A DNA stretch of 64,000 nucleotides, from positions 806,001 to 870,000 of the forward strand of contig NZ_CP014578.1 of assembly GCF_001634365.1 (NCBI RefSeq), read 5' to 3'. A program made the position numbers and the translations under genes. Each line of letters opens with the position of its first letter. The first letter of the stretch is position 1. This document shows, piece by piece, positions 1 to 9,766 of the stretch. A model generated the notes under the pieces. The model was not told where the DNA came from. It searched no databases and saw nothing but the letters and a program-made list of their open reading frames with translations. The stretch comes from Paraburkholderia phytofirmans OLGA172. Its GTDB lineage: Bacteria; Pseudomonadota; Gammaproteobacteria; Burkholderiales; Burkholderiaceae.

Positions 1-1
1 A

Positions 2-367
2 GACCTCGGTTATCTCTATCAGTCCGCGGACATGTACGTCTCGGCGTCACTGCATGAGGGCTTCGGCCGGACCGTGATCGAGGCGCAGATCGCCGGGATT
101 CCGGTCGTTGCTTCCGACACGCAGGTCTATCGGGCGACGATGGGCGATTCGTTTTTACCGGTCAGTGATCCGGCCGATCCCGACGCGTGGGTGACGGCGA
201 TCACTCGTCTCGCGAACGACCCCGCGCTGGCGGAACGCCTCGTCGAACGCGGCAAGATCAATGCGCGGCAGTACTCGTCGGACGTCGTCTGCGTTTCATT
301 GCGCCGCAGTCTGCTTAGGGCTATCGGCGCTGACGCTCCCGACGGCGAGTACACATCTGCAGAATAA
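2..367 (+). CDS. Glycosyltransferase family 4, C-terminal part (cut by window edge)
   Basis: Only the last 121 residues are visible; the open frame runs in from the left edge (first full codon at base 2). The segment is the nucleotide-sugar-binding half of a GT-B retaining glycosyltransferase: it has the E-x7-E motif (EGFGRTVIE) followed by a typical 'GIPVVAS' strand and a helical tail. It presumably adds a sugar to a lipid-linked repeat unit at the inner membrane. It lies 14 bases before the polymerase-like gene on the same strand, so it is read as part of the same polysaccharide operon. Donor and acceptor cannot be told from the sequence. Confidence 0.85.
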   Translation, partial: DLGYLYQSADMYVSASLHEGFGRTVIEAQIAGIPVVASDTQVYRATMGDSFLPVSDPADPDAWVTAITRLANDPALAERLVERGKINARQYSSDVVCVSLRRSLLRAIGADAPDGEYTSAE

Positions 368-381
368 GAAGCGGACAGGCC

Positions 382-1818
382 ATGCAAATCCATCAGGCTA
401 GCGAACCGACGATCTCTGTGACTCACCTGATCGTACCGGCGGTCGGCATCGTCGCATTGCTGTTCAATACGGCGCTGCCATACCTCGGCTACGCCGAGGC
501 GAGCGCGACGTGGACCTTCGTGCTGGCAGTGCTCGCGGTCATCTATCTGGTGGTAACGCAACCGCTCTTTTCAGTATCGACGCTCTTTTTCATGATGATC
601 GGGCTGACTGGATTTGTCGCCGGCATCGGCATCGAGGCGGGCGGTCTGATGACCGAAACGGCGGTCCAGGGTGAAGCGAACGGCGCCTTTAGCCGGCAGT
701 TGCTTTTCTATGTCGCCTTCGTCGGTTGTGCGCTCTACGGCTTCAATCGATATTTGAAAGTTCGCGACACGAGCGTGCCGGTTGCGCTGATCACCACTGA
801 ACTGCGCAGTGTAGCGCTGGGATTCACACTGGCGCTCGCGATTATCGGCGCCGGCGTGGCAGCGGGGCTGACCCAAGGGTTCGCGCTGCTCAATGGTGTG
901 AACCGTTACACCATTCGCAATGGAAGTACTGGGACCGAGAGTGTGTTGTTCAACCTGTTCCTGAACAATCAGACGTTTCTGGCGTTGATTCTCGGCGCGC
1001 TCGCCACCAGCAAAAGCCGTGCAGTCAAATGCTTTTCGATCCTGCTGATCATTGCGACGACGGATCTCTATATCCTTCACGGCGAGCAGTTCATGTCCGT
1101 GCTGCACTTCGGCCTCTCCGTCCTCGCCCCTGTGGTTGCGGTGCTCGTCATGAAAGGCAAGCCAGTACTACGATACATGGCAATCGGAGGCGCCATCGCG
1201 CTGGTGATCGGTGTCGGTTCGGTGTTTTCGGCCTACCAGGGGCAGGGACTCGATGTGCAAAACACGATGACGGACCGTTCGCTACTGCAGGGGCAGGTCT
1301 GGTACGTGGTCGATTACGACGCGCATCTCTTCGCCGCGCCTCCGTTGGGCGGCGCGCCGGCATTCTGGCGCTTCGTGCATTCGCTGTTCTCGATGGACGC
1401 GCCCAGCTTCGACGACAGCTTTGGCTACAGCGGCTTGCGCGACGTGATGGTCGCATACGGCGAGCCGCACGTGATAACAGGGTATATAAAGGACGACATC
1501 ACCTTCACCATGGGGCAGATGGCGATTCCAGTATTCTGGTTCGGCCTGGCTGGCGGCGCGTTGTTCGTCGCGTTAACGGGCGTGATATACGGTGCGCTTT
1601 GCGCATTGCAGATAGTGTTCGCGCTTCGTGGCGGTGTGATCATGCTCTGGCTGGTCGTCAAGGTGCTGAGCTATGCGTCCTCCGGGCTCCAGCAAGGCGA
1701 CTACTGGTCTTTCTTCGGTGTTCGCACGCTGTTCTACGTGGCCATGGCGTTCCTGTGGTGGGTCCTGGTTGATTCGCGGTCCACGGCGAGAAAAATGAAA
1801 CGGCTGGTGGCATCGTGA
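382..1818 (+). CDS. Polytopic membrane protein, Wzy-like polysaccharide polymerase candidate
   Basis: The protein has 478 residues and about 12 hydrophobic segments spread over its length, with one long polar loop at roughly residues 290-380. That layout (many helices, one large periplasmic loop) is usual for Wzy-type repeat-unit polymerases, which have little sequence conservation. Its position supports the idea: it sits between a glycosyltransferase and a flippase and its stop overlaps the GTG start of the flippase (GTGA). No catalytic motif can be pointed to, so polymerase is an inference from topology and context; an O-antigen ligase-like or unknown EPS membrane protein is possible. Confidence 0.6.
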   Translation: MQIHQASEPTISVTHLIVPAVGIVALLFNTALPYLGYAEASATWTFVLAVLAVIYLVVTQPLFSVSTLFFMMIGLTGFVAGIGIEAGGLMTETAVQGEANGAFSRQLLFYVAFVGCALYGFNRYLKVRDTSVPVALITTELRSVALGFTLALAIIGAGVAAGLTQGFALLNGVNRYTIRNGSTGTESVLFNLFLNNQTFLALILGALATSKSRAVKCFSILLIIATTDLYILHGEQFMSVLHFGLSVLAPVVAVLVMKGKPVLRYMAIGGAIALVIGVGSVFSAYQGQGLDVQNTMTDRSLLQGQVWYVVDYDAHLFAAPPLGGAPAFWRFVHSLFSMDAPSFDDSFGYSGLRDVMVAYGEPHVITGYIKDDITFTMGQMAIPVFWFGLAGGALFVALTGVIYGALCALQIVFALRGGVIMLWLVVKVLSYASSGLQQGDYWSFFGVRTLFYVAMAFLWWVLVDSRSTARKMKRLVAS

Positions 1819-3050
1819 AATCTTTCAGAACACTGCTGTTTTCGTCGCTCTCCGGCGTGGTGTGCGAAAAGGTCATCGGGGCGCTCGCGGCAGTCGCGAG
1901 TAATCACCTGTTCGCCAGTCTGTACGGCGCTCATTTTTTCGGTGAACTGCAGTTCGCATTGTCGCTCGCGTATGTCGTTAGCAGCGCCGCACTGATATTC
2001 AGCGCTCAGGCCGTAGCGCCGATCTTTGGCAGGCATCCCCGACTGCGACACCTCGTGTTCTATCGGGCCTTCCGTTTGCGCCTGGGTTCGACGCTCAGCG
2101 TGACGCTGCTCTTTCTGATTGTCGTCGGGTTGCTGATGCAGTCCTCGAGCGGCGCCCTGACGCTGATCGCCGGACTGGTGATGCTGGGCGAGCCCATTGC
2201 GCTCGGCGCCCTCATGGCCTATGCGGAAACCAAGCCATGGGTCATCACGCGGGCAAAAGCCTACGCCAGCGGCGTTCGGGTGCTCTGGCTGCTGGGTGCC
2301 GCCCACGCGTCGGTTGGTGCGGTCGTCGCGTCGTTCGCATGGCCGCTCGAAGCCTGCGTGGCCGCCGCCGCGCCGTTCAGCCGTTATCGGACACTCGCCT
2401 TCAATCGACCGCGATCCCTGCACGGTTCGGAAATGGTCACGCGAACGCTCGTCGTGCGCGGACTCAGGATCTGGCCGGCGATTGCCGCCAGCATGCTGGT
2501 GTTGCGAATGGACCGGCTTCTGCTGGGCACGCTGATGTCGAAGACGGACCTTGGCATTTATTCGGCAGCGGCGTCGCTCATCGAGCAGTGGAACTCTGTC
2601 GGTACGACGCTTGCGCTGGCTCTTGCACCGGCAATGGTCTTCGCCGCTCGTGGCGAGGACCAGTTGCGCAGCAAGGCGATCAAGCTCAGTGCCTATCTGG
2701 CGGTGATCGCCGCAGTAGCACTGGTCGGAAGCCTGTTCGCGGGGCGGCCGGTCTTCCTGGCGATCTATGGACCTGCGTTCGAAGCCGGTGTGCCGGTCAT
2801 GATTTTCGGCACCGCATGCTCGATCGCTACGTTCGTGGACGCAGGGCTCACTACCTGGCTCATCGCTGCCCGGCGTTACCGGCTGATGACGGTGAAGCTC
2901 GTCGTGACCATCGTTGCAATCGGAGTGGCGCCATTCGTGATGCCTTCGGTGCTCATGATGTATGCGCCGGCGGTGGCGACGGCCGTGTCCATCGTCCTGT
3001 TCTGGGCTGTCGTCTTCGGACAGGGGACGCGCGTGGAGGTGGCGCCATGA
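1815..3050 (+). CDS. Polysaccharide repeat-unit flippase (Wzx/MOP superfamily)
   Basis: This 411-residue protein is almost entirely hydrophobic with about 12 predicted helices, beginning with an N-terminal segment typical of the PST/MATE-like flippases ('HLFASLYGAHFFGELQF'). Such proteins move undecaprenyl-linked oligosaccharides across the inner membrane. The start is GTG at 1815, overlapping the upstream stop by 4 bases, and its own stop overlaps the ATG of the next glycosyltransferase (ATGA at 3047). This tight coupling supports a single translationally coupled EPS operon. The exact substrate is unknown. Confidence 0.8.
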   Translation: MKSFRTLLFSSLSGVVCEKVIGALAAVASNHLFASLYGAHFFGELQFALSLAYVVSSAALIFSAQAVAPIFGRHPRLRHLVFYRAFRLRLGSTLSVTLLFLIVVGLLMQSSSGALTLIAGLVMLGEPIALGALMAYAETKPWVITRAKAYASGVRVLWLLGAAHASVGAVVASFAWPLEACVAAAAPFSRYRTLAFNRPRSLHGSEMVTRTLVVRGLRIWPAIAASMLVLRMDRLLLGTLMSKTDLGIYSAAASLIEQWNSVGTTLALALAPAMVFAARGEDQLRSKAIKLSAYLAVIAAVALVGSLFAGRPVFLAIYGPAFEAGVPVMIFGTACSIATFVDAGLTTWLIAARRYRLMTVKLVVTIVAIGVAPFVMPSVLMMYAPAVATAVSIVLFWAVVFGQGTRVEVAP

Positions 3051-4288
3051 AAGTCTGCTTCTGCAATAATCGCTTTCCTCCGAAGGTTGTCGGGGGCACC
3101 GAGTTGATCGTCTACGATCTGGCGGTTCAGCTTCGTGACCGGGGTCATGACGTTTCCATTCTGACCTTGTCGGACTCGCGCGCGGCTGAAACAGCGGTCG
3201 TGGATGGTCTTCGCGTGCACAGCATGCCGAACACGAACATCTACAACCAGTTCTCGCATGCCGTGCGAAGCGGACTGAAAAAGGCCTTGTTCGGTGCATT
3301 GGATACGTTCAACCCGTTCGTATTCCTTTACGCACTGCGTCATCTGCGGCGCCTTGATATCGACACCCTCTGCACGAACAACCTCAAGGGAATGGGGCCG
3401 GCCATATGGCTCGCTGCATGGTGTTTGCGGATCCCGGTTGTGCATGTTCTGCATGACTACTGGCTGCTATGCCCGACCTCGACGATGTTCCGCAACGGTC
3501 GCGCGTGTGAGCAGGCATGCCAGGGATGTCGGACCGTTTCGTCCCCGAAGGCGTGGTTCTCGCGGCTGGTGGGGCATGTGGTCGGAGTCAGCAACTTTGT
3601 GCTGGAGCGCCATCGGCAACAAAATTTCTTCAGCCGCGCGCTGCCCTGCGTCATCCATAACGCGCGGCAGCCGTTCAGCGCGATCCCCGCGACGCCCGCC
3701 GAGCCGCATAAGCCTTTTCGGGTCGGCTTTATCGGACGCACCGACGCGACGAAGGGTATTCGTGAGTTTTTTGCGAGCGCGGCGGCGGCGCATAGAGGCG
3801 ACCTGGAACTGCATATCGCGGGCCGGGACAACGAACAGGTTCTGGACCAACTGATCGCCGCGCACCCGGATCTGCCGGTCGTGCGTTATGGCTTCGTCGC
3901 TCCGAAAGACTTTTACTCATTGGTCGATCTCGTGGTCGTCACATCGATGTGGAACGAACCGTTCGGAATGGTCGCTTTCGAGCCTTGGGAATTTTTCAAG
4001 CCATCGATCGCGTTCGCCTCGGGCGGACTGCCGGAAGTATTCAGTGCCTTTCCCGAATTGACCGTGCCGCGTGGCGACGTCGCAGCACTCGGGGCGCTCA
4101 TCCGGCGACTCGTCGACGCCCCGGTTTTCTACCGTGACATTGCCCGCCGCTGCCACGCACAACGTGATCACTTCCTGCCGCCGCGACAACTGCAGCAGTT
4201 CGAAGCGGTCCTGCTGGCTGCGGCGAGACACGAACAGCGCGATGCAGGCGTCCGTGCAATCGAAGTCGAGCGGGATACTCGAAGTTAG
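3047..4288 (+). CDS. Glycosyltransferase family 4
   Basis: The chosen start is ATG 3047, which overlaps the flippase stop; the frame stays open far upstream but that part overlaps the flippase gene and is not coding. The 413-residue product has the GT-B layout: an N-terminal GGTE loop with a Rossmann-like start, then a middle segment HDYWLLCP followed by three more cysteines (spacing C-x11-C-x3-C-x2-C), then the donor-binding domain with 'GFIGRTDATKGI' and an E-x7-E motif (EPFGMVAFE). It should transfer a sugar from an NDP-sugar in the cytoplasm. The four cysteines could bind a metal, but this is a guess. It ends the coupled operon of three overlapping genes. Confidence 0.88.
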   Translation: MKVCFCNNRFPPKVVGGTELIVYDLAVQLRDRGHDVSILTLSDSRAAETAVVDGLRVHSMPNTNIYNQFSHAVRSGLKKALFGALDTFNPFVFLYALRHLRRLDIDTLCTNNLKGMGPAIWLAAWCLRIPVVHVLHDYWLLCPTSTMFRNGRACEQACQGCRTVSSPKAWFSRLVGHVVGVSNFVLERHRQQNFFSRALPCVIHNARQPFSAIPATPAEPHKPFRVGFIGRTDATKGIREFFASAAAAHRGDLELHIAGRDNEQVLDQLIAAHPDLPVVRYGFVAPKDFYSLVDLVVVTSMWNEPFGMVAFEPWEFFKPSIAFASGGLPEVFSAFPELTVPRGDVAALGALIRRLVDAPVFYRDIARRCHAQRDHFLPPRQLQQFEAVLLAAARHEQRDAGVRAIEVERDTRS

Positions 4289-4565
4289 ATCAGCGTGCGG
4301 GTGGGGTGATCGCGTCAGTCATTCGGGGCGCACAGGTAGTGCAAATCTTGTAGCGAATTGGATTTCTGGCGTGTTTGGATGTGCGGAAGTTTGCATCGCC
4401 ACCGGCCTTATCCAATTAATTTGCATAACGAATCATATGAAAAAACGAGATGGATTTCTGAGCATGGCGGCATAGCTGTTCAATTGGCGCGGCGGCTCTT
4501 CAGATCTGAGCTTGCTTCCGTAGACCTCTGGAACGAATTTAGAACCATCTCCAATCGGAGGCTGT

Positions 4566-5861
4566 ATGAGAAAACGCGTACTGATGGTAATGACCCGGGA
4601 TATCCCTCGGGCGGCGTCGAATGGACGTGAACGCACTTTGCGCTTCATTCGCGAAGCGATCGGTATGGATGCCGAGGTGCGCGAACTCAAGATCCGCTCG
4701 GTATTCGAAATGGGCACGCTCGTTTCGAAGCTGCGCGCCGGCCTGAGGATCGTCGAAGGCATGCTTGCAGGCAAGCCGTGCGCGCTGCAAGTCGCCATGT
4801 TCGCCAGTGGGGATGGAAAGAGGCGACTGATCGAAACGATCGACGAGTTCAAACCCGATGTCATCTACTTCGATGGCATCCGGATGGTCGACTATGCCGC
4901 GTTCGTTCGCCGACGCTATCCGTCAAGCCACATTATCAGCGACCTGGACGATCTGATGTCGCGGCGTGCCCATATCCTGAGGACCGGCAATTTCCCATTG
5001 TCGATGGGCTACCTCGCGAAGTCGATCCCGACGGCGGTCGTCTCGCTGATCAATTTGCGGTTATTCCGCAATCTGATGCTGAGATATGAGGAATATGCGC
5101 TGAAAGGCCATGAGCGGCTGGCGGCCGCTTCCTCGAATGCCGTGACCTTGGTCTCGACAACGGACGCCGACGCGTTGGAGCGCATCCTGCCCGCCGCAAT
5201 GAAAAAGCGGGTGCATGTGATCGCGCCGCCAATCGACTCGGTCAAGCCGGTGATGCGGCCCGCCGATCCGGTTCGGTTCGTATTCATCGGCGCGGACAGC
5301 CAGCTGCAGAACCGGCTCGCAATCCAGTACCTGCTGGCGTCATGGAAGCAGCTTGAGTTGCGCTTCCCGCTGGTCATTTACGGGCGTATGTCCGGTCAAT
5401 ACGAATCCGTGCCGAACGTGACGTTCGCCGGCTTTGCAACGACGCTCGACGACGTCTATACCCCCACCTCGATTGCCCTATGCCCGACGTTCCTGCGTGG
5501 TGGCATCAAGTCGAAGGTGCTGGAGGCTATCTCGTTTGGTTGCGTTCCGGTTGGCAATGACGCGGCGTATGAGGGGCTGAATTTTGAAGATGCGGCGCTG
5601 GCCATGGACGATGCGCGACTGGAGCGTTTTCTCGCCAATCCCGATGCCGATCTGAATGAGGTAATGGCCGCGGCGATACGGTTTTCCGCCTTCTGCGAGC
5701 GCAATTTCAGCCTGCCGGTGTTTGCGCGCCGCTGGGGCGATCTGCTCCGGCCAGGCGTGTACGCTCCGAAGATGGAGATGAATGTCGTTGCCGGCGAAGG
5801 CAACCTGTCCGCCATCTCGATTGACGTGGTGCAGCATAGTACCCATGCAAAGCAGCGTTGA
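4566..5861 (+). CDS. Glycosyltransferase (GT-B, family 4-like)
   Basis: The ATG at 4566 is preceded by a good GGAGG ribosome site 7 bases upstream. The 431-residue protein opens with a strand and glycine/asparagine loop (SNGRERTL), has a central 'DVIYFDGIRM' segment, and the C-terminal donor domain has 'VRFVFIGADSQLQN' and 'KVLEAISFGCVPVG', as in GT4 enzymes. It probably acts in the same polysaccharide pathway as the upstream operon but is separated from it by 277 bases, so it may have its own promoter. Acceptor and sugar are not deducible. Confidence 0.8.
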   Translation: MRKRVLMVMTRDIPRAASNGRERTLRFIREAIGMDAEVRELKIRSVFEMGTLVSKLRAGLRIVEGMLAGKPCALQVAMFASGDGKRRLIETIDEFKPDVIYFDGIRMVDYAAFVRRRYPSSHIISDLDDLMSRRAHILRTGNFPLSMGYLAKSIPTAVVSLINLRLFRNLMLRYEEYALKGHERLAAASSNAVTLVSTTDADALERILPAAMKKRVHVIAPPIDSVKPVMRPADPVRFVFIGADSQLQNRLAIQYLLASWKQLELRFPLVIYGRMSGQYESVPNVTFAGFATTLDDVYTPTSIALCPTFLRGGIKSKVLEAISFGCVPVGNDAAYEGLNFEDAALAMDDARLERFLANPDADLNEVMAAAIRFSAFCERNFSLPVFARRWGDLLRPGVYAPKMEMNVVAGEGNLSAISIDVVQHSTHAKQR

Positions 5862-6805
5862 AGACGGGGTAGCGCCTCGCGTTTGATTTTAAGGGCCGGA
5901 GTTTCGCCGTTTTTCCGTGAGTATTCACGAGGCGTTTTCTGCTCCGGCCAAATTCGGATGCGGCGGCTCGTCGCATCGCAGAAAGCAGATGTCTGGCAAC
6001 ACACGGACGAATCGCTGCTGGCAGGACTACGCTGTCATAGCGAAAAAGCCACAATCGACAGTATGCGAGGCGCAAAACCACCTCCGCGTTGATGCGCAAT
6101 CCGTCTCGCGCGGGGTCATCCCGGACGCGGCAGGCCACCACGGTCGCCCGGCCTGATAGGTCGCTTGAGGAAATTCCACCCACTAGCCAATTTCGCAGCA
6201 GGTTTTTGCTTGCTCTCGAGTAGTGTGGTCCACCGAACTAAGTCGGGGTGATTGCCGGCGTTTAATGGGCCTTGCTCGAACGTGAGCGGGCCTTATTGCA
6301 TCGCTGTTTTCAATCTCCCATTTCGACCGCTGCGCATGAAGGAGTTCCCGGCATGTGTCGCTTGTTATGTTCCCAGCAAAAACTGCCGGAAATTGTTCTC
6401 GGCGCTTCGTTGAGGGTTGTGAGCGGCGTGCATGTGCAGCAATCGTTCGCAACAGCACAGGGCATCACGTCGGATGAAAGCGTCTGCATGAATACGGCAG
6501 AGAAAGCCCGGCTACGACAGCATGAGGCCGCGCTGCTCGGCGCCGAACCTACCGAGGTTCATGCAGCAGCGCGCGTTCACCAGCGCTGAGTGATTCAGGG
6601 TCTGGCAAACATGGGCACCGCTGATGCCGAAATGTACGCCGACGTCGCTGGTCTTTCGGACGCAACGAGCGAACAGTGGAGCCAATCTTTGGTTAATCCG
6701 GTGTTCGGCATCGCTTCGGTGTTGGTCAATGCCGGCAAGGATCGATTTTCCATCATGGGGCGACAGCTTTTCTATTAGTAAAGTGAGCTTAAACTGGGGG
6801 TTAAT
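5862..6805 (+). other. Gene-poor stretch between two EPS genes
   Basis: About 940 bases hold no gene I can support. Short open frames exist (for example 6272-6589 and 6590-6778 on the plus strand) but none resembles a known family, and base composition is more AT-rich and less periodic than in the flanking genes. The stretch could be decayed coding sequence left by recombination within the polysaccharide locus. No inverted repeats of an insertion sequence could be found by eye. Confidence 0.5.
6590..6778 (+). CDS. Possible small protein or gene remnant, unknown
   Basis: A 62-residue frame starting with GTG. Its codons have moderately high third-position GC, which is better than chance for this stretch, but I recognise no family and there is no clear ribosome site. 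It ends 27 bases before the methyltransferase gene. It could be a remnant of an older gene whose 5' part is lost. Low confidence; treat as a candidate only. Confidence 0.2.
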   Translation: MIQGLANMGTADAEMYADVAGLSDATSEQWSQSLVNPVFGIASVLVNAGKDRFSIMGRQLFY

Positions 6806-7555
6806 ATGTTAACAGGGAAGGCAAAAAAAAGTGATTTCTTAAACCTTTGCAGAGAATTTGTGGATGACGGCAGGCAGGGGGAAGAGTACATCCGCGCGCA
6901 CGAGGAGAGGCTGTGGAATATTTTCAGAGTGTGCTGTGACAGCATTCCCGATGGCGCGAAAATAATCTCAGTGGGTGCTGGCAGTGCTTATATAGAGCAC
7001 GCGCTATACCGTTTCAAAAATGCCGATATCACGGTGGTCGATTTTCCTGAGGCCATTGACTACCATCGGAAGTACTACGAAAAGAGCAACTTCAATACCA
7101 TTGGCTGCGACTTGTCCACGCCGTGGGTTTGCGAGGAAAAATTCGATCTTGCTCTGAGCTCTTCGATCATTCAGCACATCCCGAGGCCGCCCTACGAGCA
7201 CGTCCTGATGCTATCGGCGTTGCTGAAAAAGAACGGCAAGCTCATCATCAATACGCCCAACTTTGCCAACATCAGAAACGTCATCAGATTGATTCTGATG
7301 CGGCCCATCATGCAATCTCCCGAGAAAGTTTTCGGCGAGGTCAGTTTCGAGAATGAAGGGGTTCATCGCCGGGAATACGTGCCTCTGGAGATCTACGATG
7401 CAATGAAGCGGTGCGGGTTGAGGGTTGCTGAAATCAACTATACGGAAAATAAAAGAGTCGAGTCGTTCAAGGATTTCTTCTTCTACAGTTTCGGCTTGCT
7501 GGGCCTCAAGCAATTCTGGCTCAGCATGATCATTTCAGCGACGAAAGAAGCCTAG
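6806..7555 (+). CDS. Class I SAM-dependent methyltransferase
   Basis: The 249-residue protein has a Rossmann-fold methyltransferase core: motif I 'ISVGAGSAY' at about residues 54-62, an acidic residue ending the next strand ('VVDF', about 77-80), a motif near residue 101 ('CDLS') and 'HIPRPPYEH' followed by 'GKLIINTPN' as motifs post-II/III. The template resembles the Methyltransf_11/UbiE-like enzymes that modify sugars or lipids. The gene is visibly more AT-rich than its neighbours (many AAA, AAT, ATA codons), which suggests recent transfer. Context suggests methylation of the surface polysaccharide, but substrate is unknown. The start ATG follows a GGGGG run 6 bases upstream. Confidence 0.8.
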   Translation: MLTGKAKKSDFLNLCREFVDDGRQGEEYIRAHEERLWNIFRVCCDSIPDGAKIISVGAGSAYIEHALYRFKNADITVVDFPEAIDYHRKYYEKSNFNTIGCDLSTPWVCEEKFDLALSSSIIQHIPRPPYEHVLMLSALLKKNGKLIINTPNFANIRNVIRLILMRPIMQSPEKVFGEVSFENEGVHRREYVPLEIYDAMKRCGLRVAEINYTENKRVESFKDFFFYSFGLLGLKQFWLSMIISATKEA

Positions 7556-9008
7556 AGGCGGCGGGGCTCGGGTAGCGAGCAACAGGCAGATAGTCTGTTT
7601 TCATCTAAGAGGCGCTTTGATGCGGCAGTGGTCTGCCATCGAACTGAGTTCTGTTGCGAACCGTAGGCGTCAGCGGACTCAAGGATCAACTGTTTTCAGA
7701 CGGCAGCGCTGCGCAAATGCGACGGCCCACATCGCCGGGTGAGTGGGCGCTGCCGCGTTTAGAAGTGTCGATGAATTGATTCGGTATCCTATAATTTTCG
7801 ATCTGAATCATGCCTGCAAATCGCGCCCCCGCGGGATCGCCTTCCACGATTACCGAATTTCCATCTCAACCGGAGGCCGTCATCGCAATGACATATCCGA
7901 GCCGACGCTGAGTCATTGGAGGAGACGCCCATGCGCGTCGGCCGGTCAGGCTGTCAACGATGACGTCGAGCGCACTCATCGCTTGCAACATTGCTAATCG
8001 ATGTCTCGATGAGATACCCAATGTGGCGGTCTCGTTCTTAGCGCAGACGTATTGCCTGATTAGCCAGATCGCGCACCCTACGTCGCATTTCGCGTTTTTA
8101 TTCTGATCGAACGTTCGTGGACTAACCTGGTGTGCTGACGAGAAAAATGATCGGATAACGAACGTTGTAAAAAGTCATTTCACTGAAGCCAATCCATCCT
8201 GTTCACTGCCAACTCCGCGAGACGCGAAGAGGTTTGCTGGAAAGTGATGGGTAAACACCACATGCGCTGTCGACAGTCGATTTTTTTTGTCGATACACGT
8301 TGCTGTTTTTAGCTACCTCGCTGTCGGAAAAATCTGGCTTGTCCGTCCGGTAAATCGTTCGCCATCCTATTGATCAGAGGAATATCGTTAGGTTCAAATT
8401 GCCTCTTTGGTATGAATGAATCGCGTAAGTCAAGTGGTTCATTGTGCTCAACTGACCAATCGAGAAGAGCTGTTGCGCTTTGCGACGGATGCGAGGAAAA
8501 ACTGTCTTCAGACGATTGGATGCGGGGAGCTATCTCTTTTTTGCCGCGTCTTTCGCCGCGTTGCAGAGTTGAAACGTTTTTTTGCGAATATAATTCGTGC
8601 CTGGCGCTGCTACGTGAAAACACCGAGCCGTCATTTGCTTGCTGCTGCGTGCGAGATGTGCTAGCGGCGCTAGTGCTTCTGATGCAGTCGGAATTCGCTC
8701 GCTGTTCGTCCTGCACACACCGGAAGCGGTGTGTCCCTGATTGGCCCAAGACGCGCTCGCGCTGCCGCGATCGGTGGCAGCGATGTGAAGGGTGGCTTTG
8801 ACGTAAGAGTGGCTCGCTAGTCACCAGGGTCGGTTCTGTCGCAGGTCTTCGGTTTGGCAAGACAGGGCCGAGCCTGTAAGAGTCGAAGCAGCTTCCGATC
8901 ACAACCTGGATATCGATACGTCGGATTCGAAGAGTCCGGCGAGGCGACTGGGAGCACATGAAAGAGCATTCCGCGCCCGATGAAAGGGTGGAACAATTTT
9001 TTACAATT

Positions 9009-9027
9009 TAATTCGTAATACGAATTA
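9009..9027. promoter_or_regulatory. Operator-like palindrome
   Basis: TAATTCGTAATACGAATTA consists of two perfect 9-base arms (TAATTCGTA / TACGAATTA) around one central base. Such AT-rich dyads with a TTCGTA...TACGAA core are typical binding sites for dimeric repressors such as TetR-family proteins. No regulator or obvious target gene adjoins it in this window, so it may be a leftover operator or serve an unannotated small transcript. Confidence 0.3.
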
Positions 9028-9642
9028 ACCGAGCGGTCCATGCGAAGTAGAGAGCTTCGAAGGTTCGCCGCGCTCTCCAGGTAAAAGCATGCGCTATTGG
9101 CGCGTCTGTGGATTGGGATGAGTGCTGATGTAGTCCGGATGTCGCAAGAGCGGAATTGGAGCCCCGACTTGTGTCATCCCCAGTGCTCATCGATTGGATT
9201 TTGAAAGGAAGCAGTTGCATCGGCCTTTCATTTTGATTTCGGTGTACTAACCGACAAAAATGAAAGATAGATGAAATCGCACTGTCATCGCCGGAAGCTG
9301 TTTCGCGTATGCAATGCCGTCGCTCATTGAAGCGCAAGTGCATTGGGTTTTCGCATCAGATCAGTGTTGATGATCGAGAACAGGCGCGGAAGGGCAGTTT
9401 TTCCGATCTGGCATCGAATGCGTTGCCACGGCTGCTTCCGGAACCTGCTCAGCGTTGCGCGTCGGCGATCAGCCGTCATGGAGCGGGCGAGTCCAGTCAC
9501 GTTTAAACCAAGGCATCCGAAGGAGGATTTCTACTATTCGTCACCGAAAACAAGCGGATCGCAATCAGTACTGCTTACAGAAAGATCACGTTCCTAACGT
9601 GGCCGAGTAAGAGCGGAATCCGTATCTCGAAGTCAGCCTGCT

Positions 9643-9766
9643 CGCAGGGCATTGCCGCTGCGAACGGCGTAACGGCCTTGCCGCTTGCGTCGTGGCCACG
9701 GGGTAGCCAAAGCGCCTTCGGCCGGGCAACCCCCCTACTTTTTTGCAGTGAACCCTGAGGTTCACG
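9643..9766 (+). promoter_or_regulatory. Structured 5' leader / attenuator candidate of the secreted hydrolase gene
   Basis: The leader before the gene at 9804 holds successive hairpins: 9643-9662 (CGCAGGGC / GCC-G-CTGCG with one bulge), a weaker CGGC/GCCG pair around 9664-9683, a large stem 9700-9733 (GGGGT...AACCCC) followed by a TTTTTT run at 9739-9744, and a perfect GTGAACC-CTGA-GGTTCAC hairpin at 9748-9765. Hairpin plus T-run is the shape of an intrinsic terminator, placed before the gene, so transcription could be attenuated. The first part shares a few bases with class I cyclic-di-GMP aptamers (CAGGGCA) but the other conserved positions do not fit. Confidence 0.35.

Noticed and set aside
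1734..3299. 521-codon minus-strand frame in the EPS cluster
   Set aside because: Antisense of the flippase and start of the next glycosyltransferase; composition is Arg/His-rich only.
8309..8959. 216-codon minus-strand frame in the gene-poor region
   Set aside because: Ser/Arg/Gln-rich, no family, overlaps another equally long frame on the other strand, no ribosome site.
9643..9733. Class I cyclic-di-GMP riboswitch
   Set aside because: Only the CAGGGCA piece fits; the GNRA tetraloop, its receptor and the GCAAAGCC element are not found.
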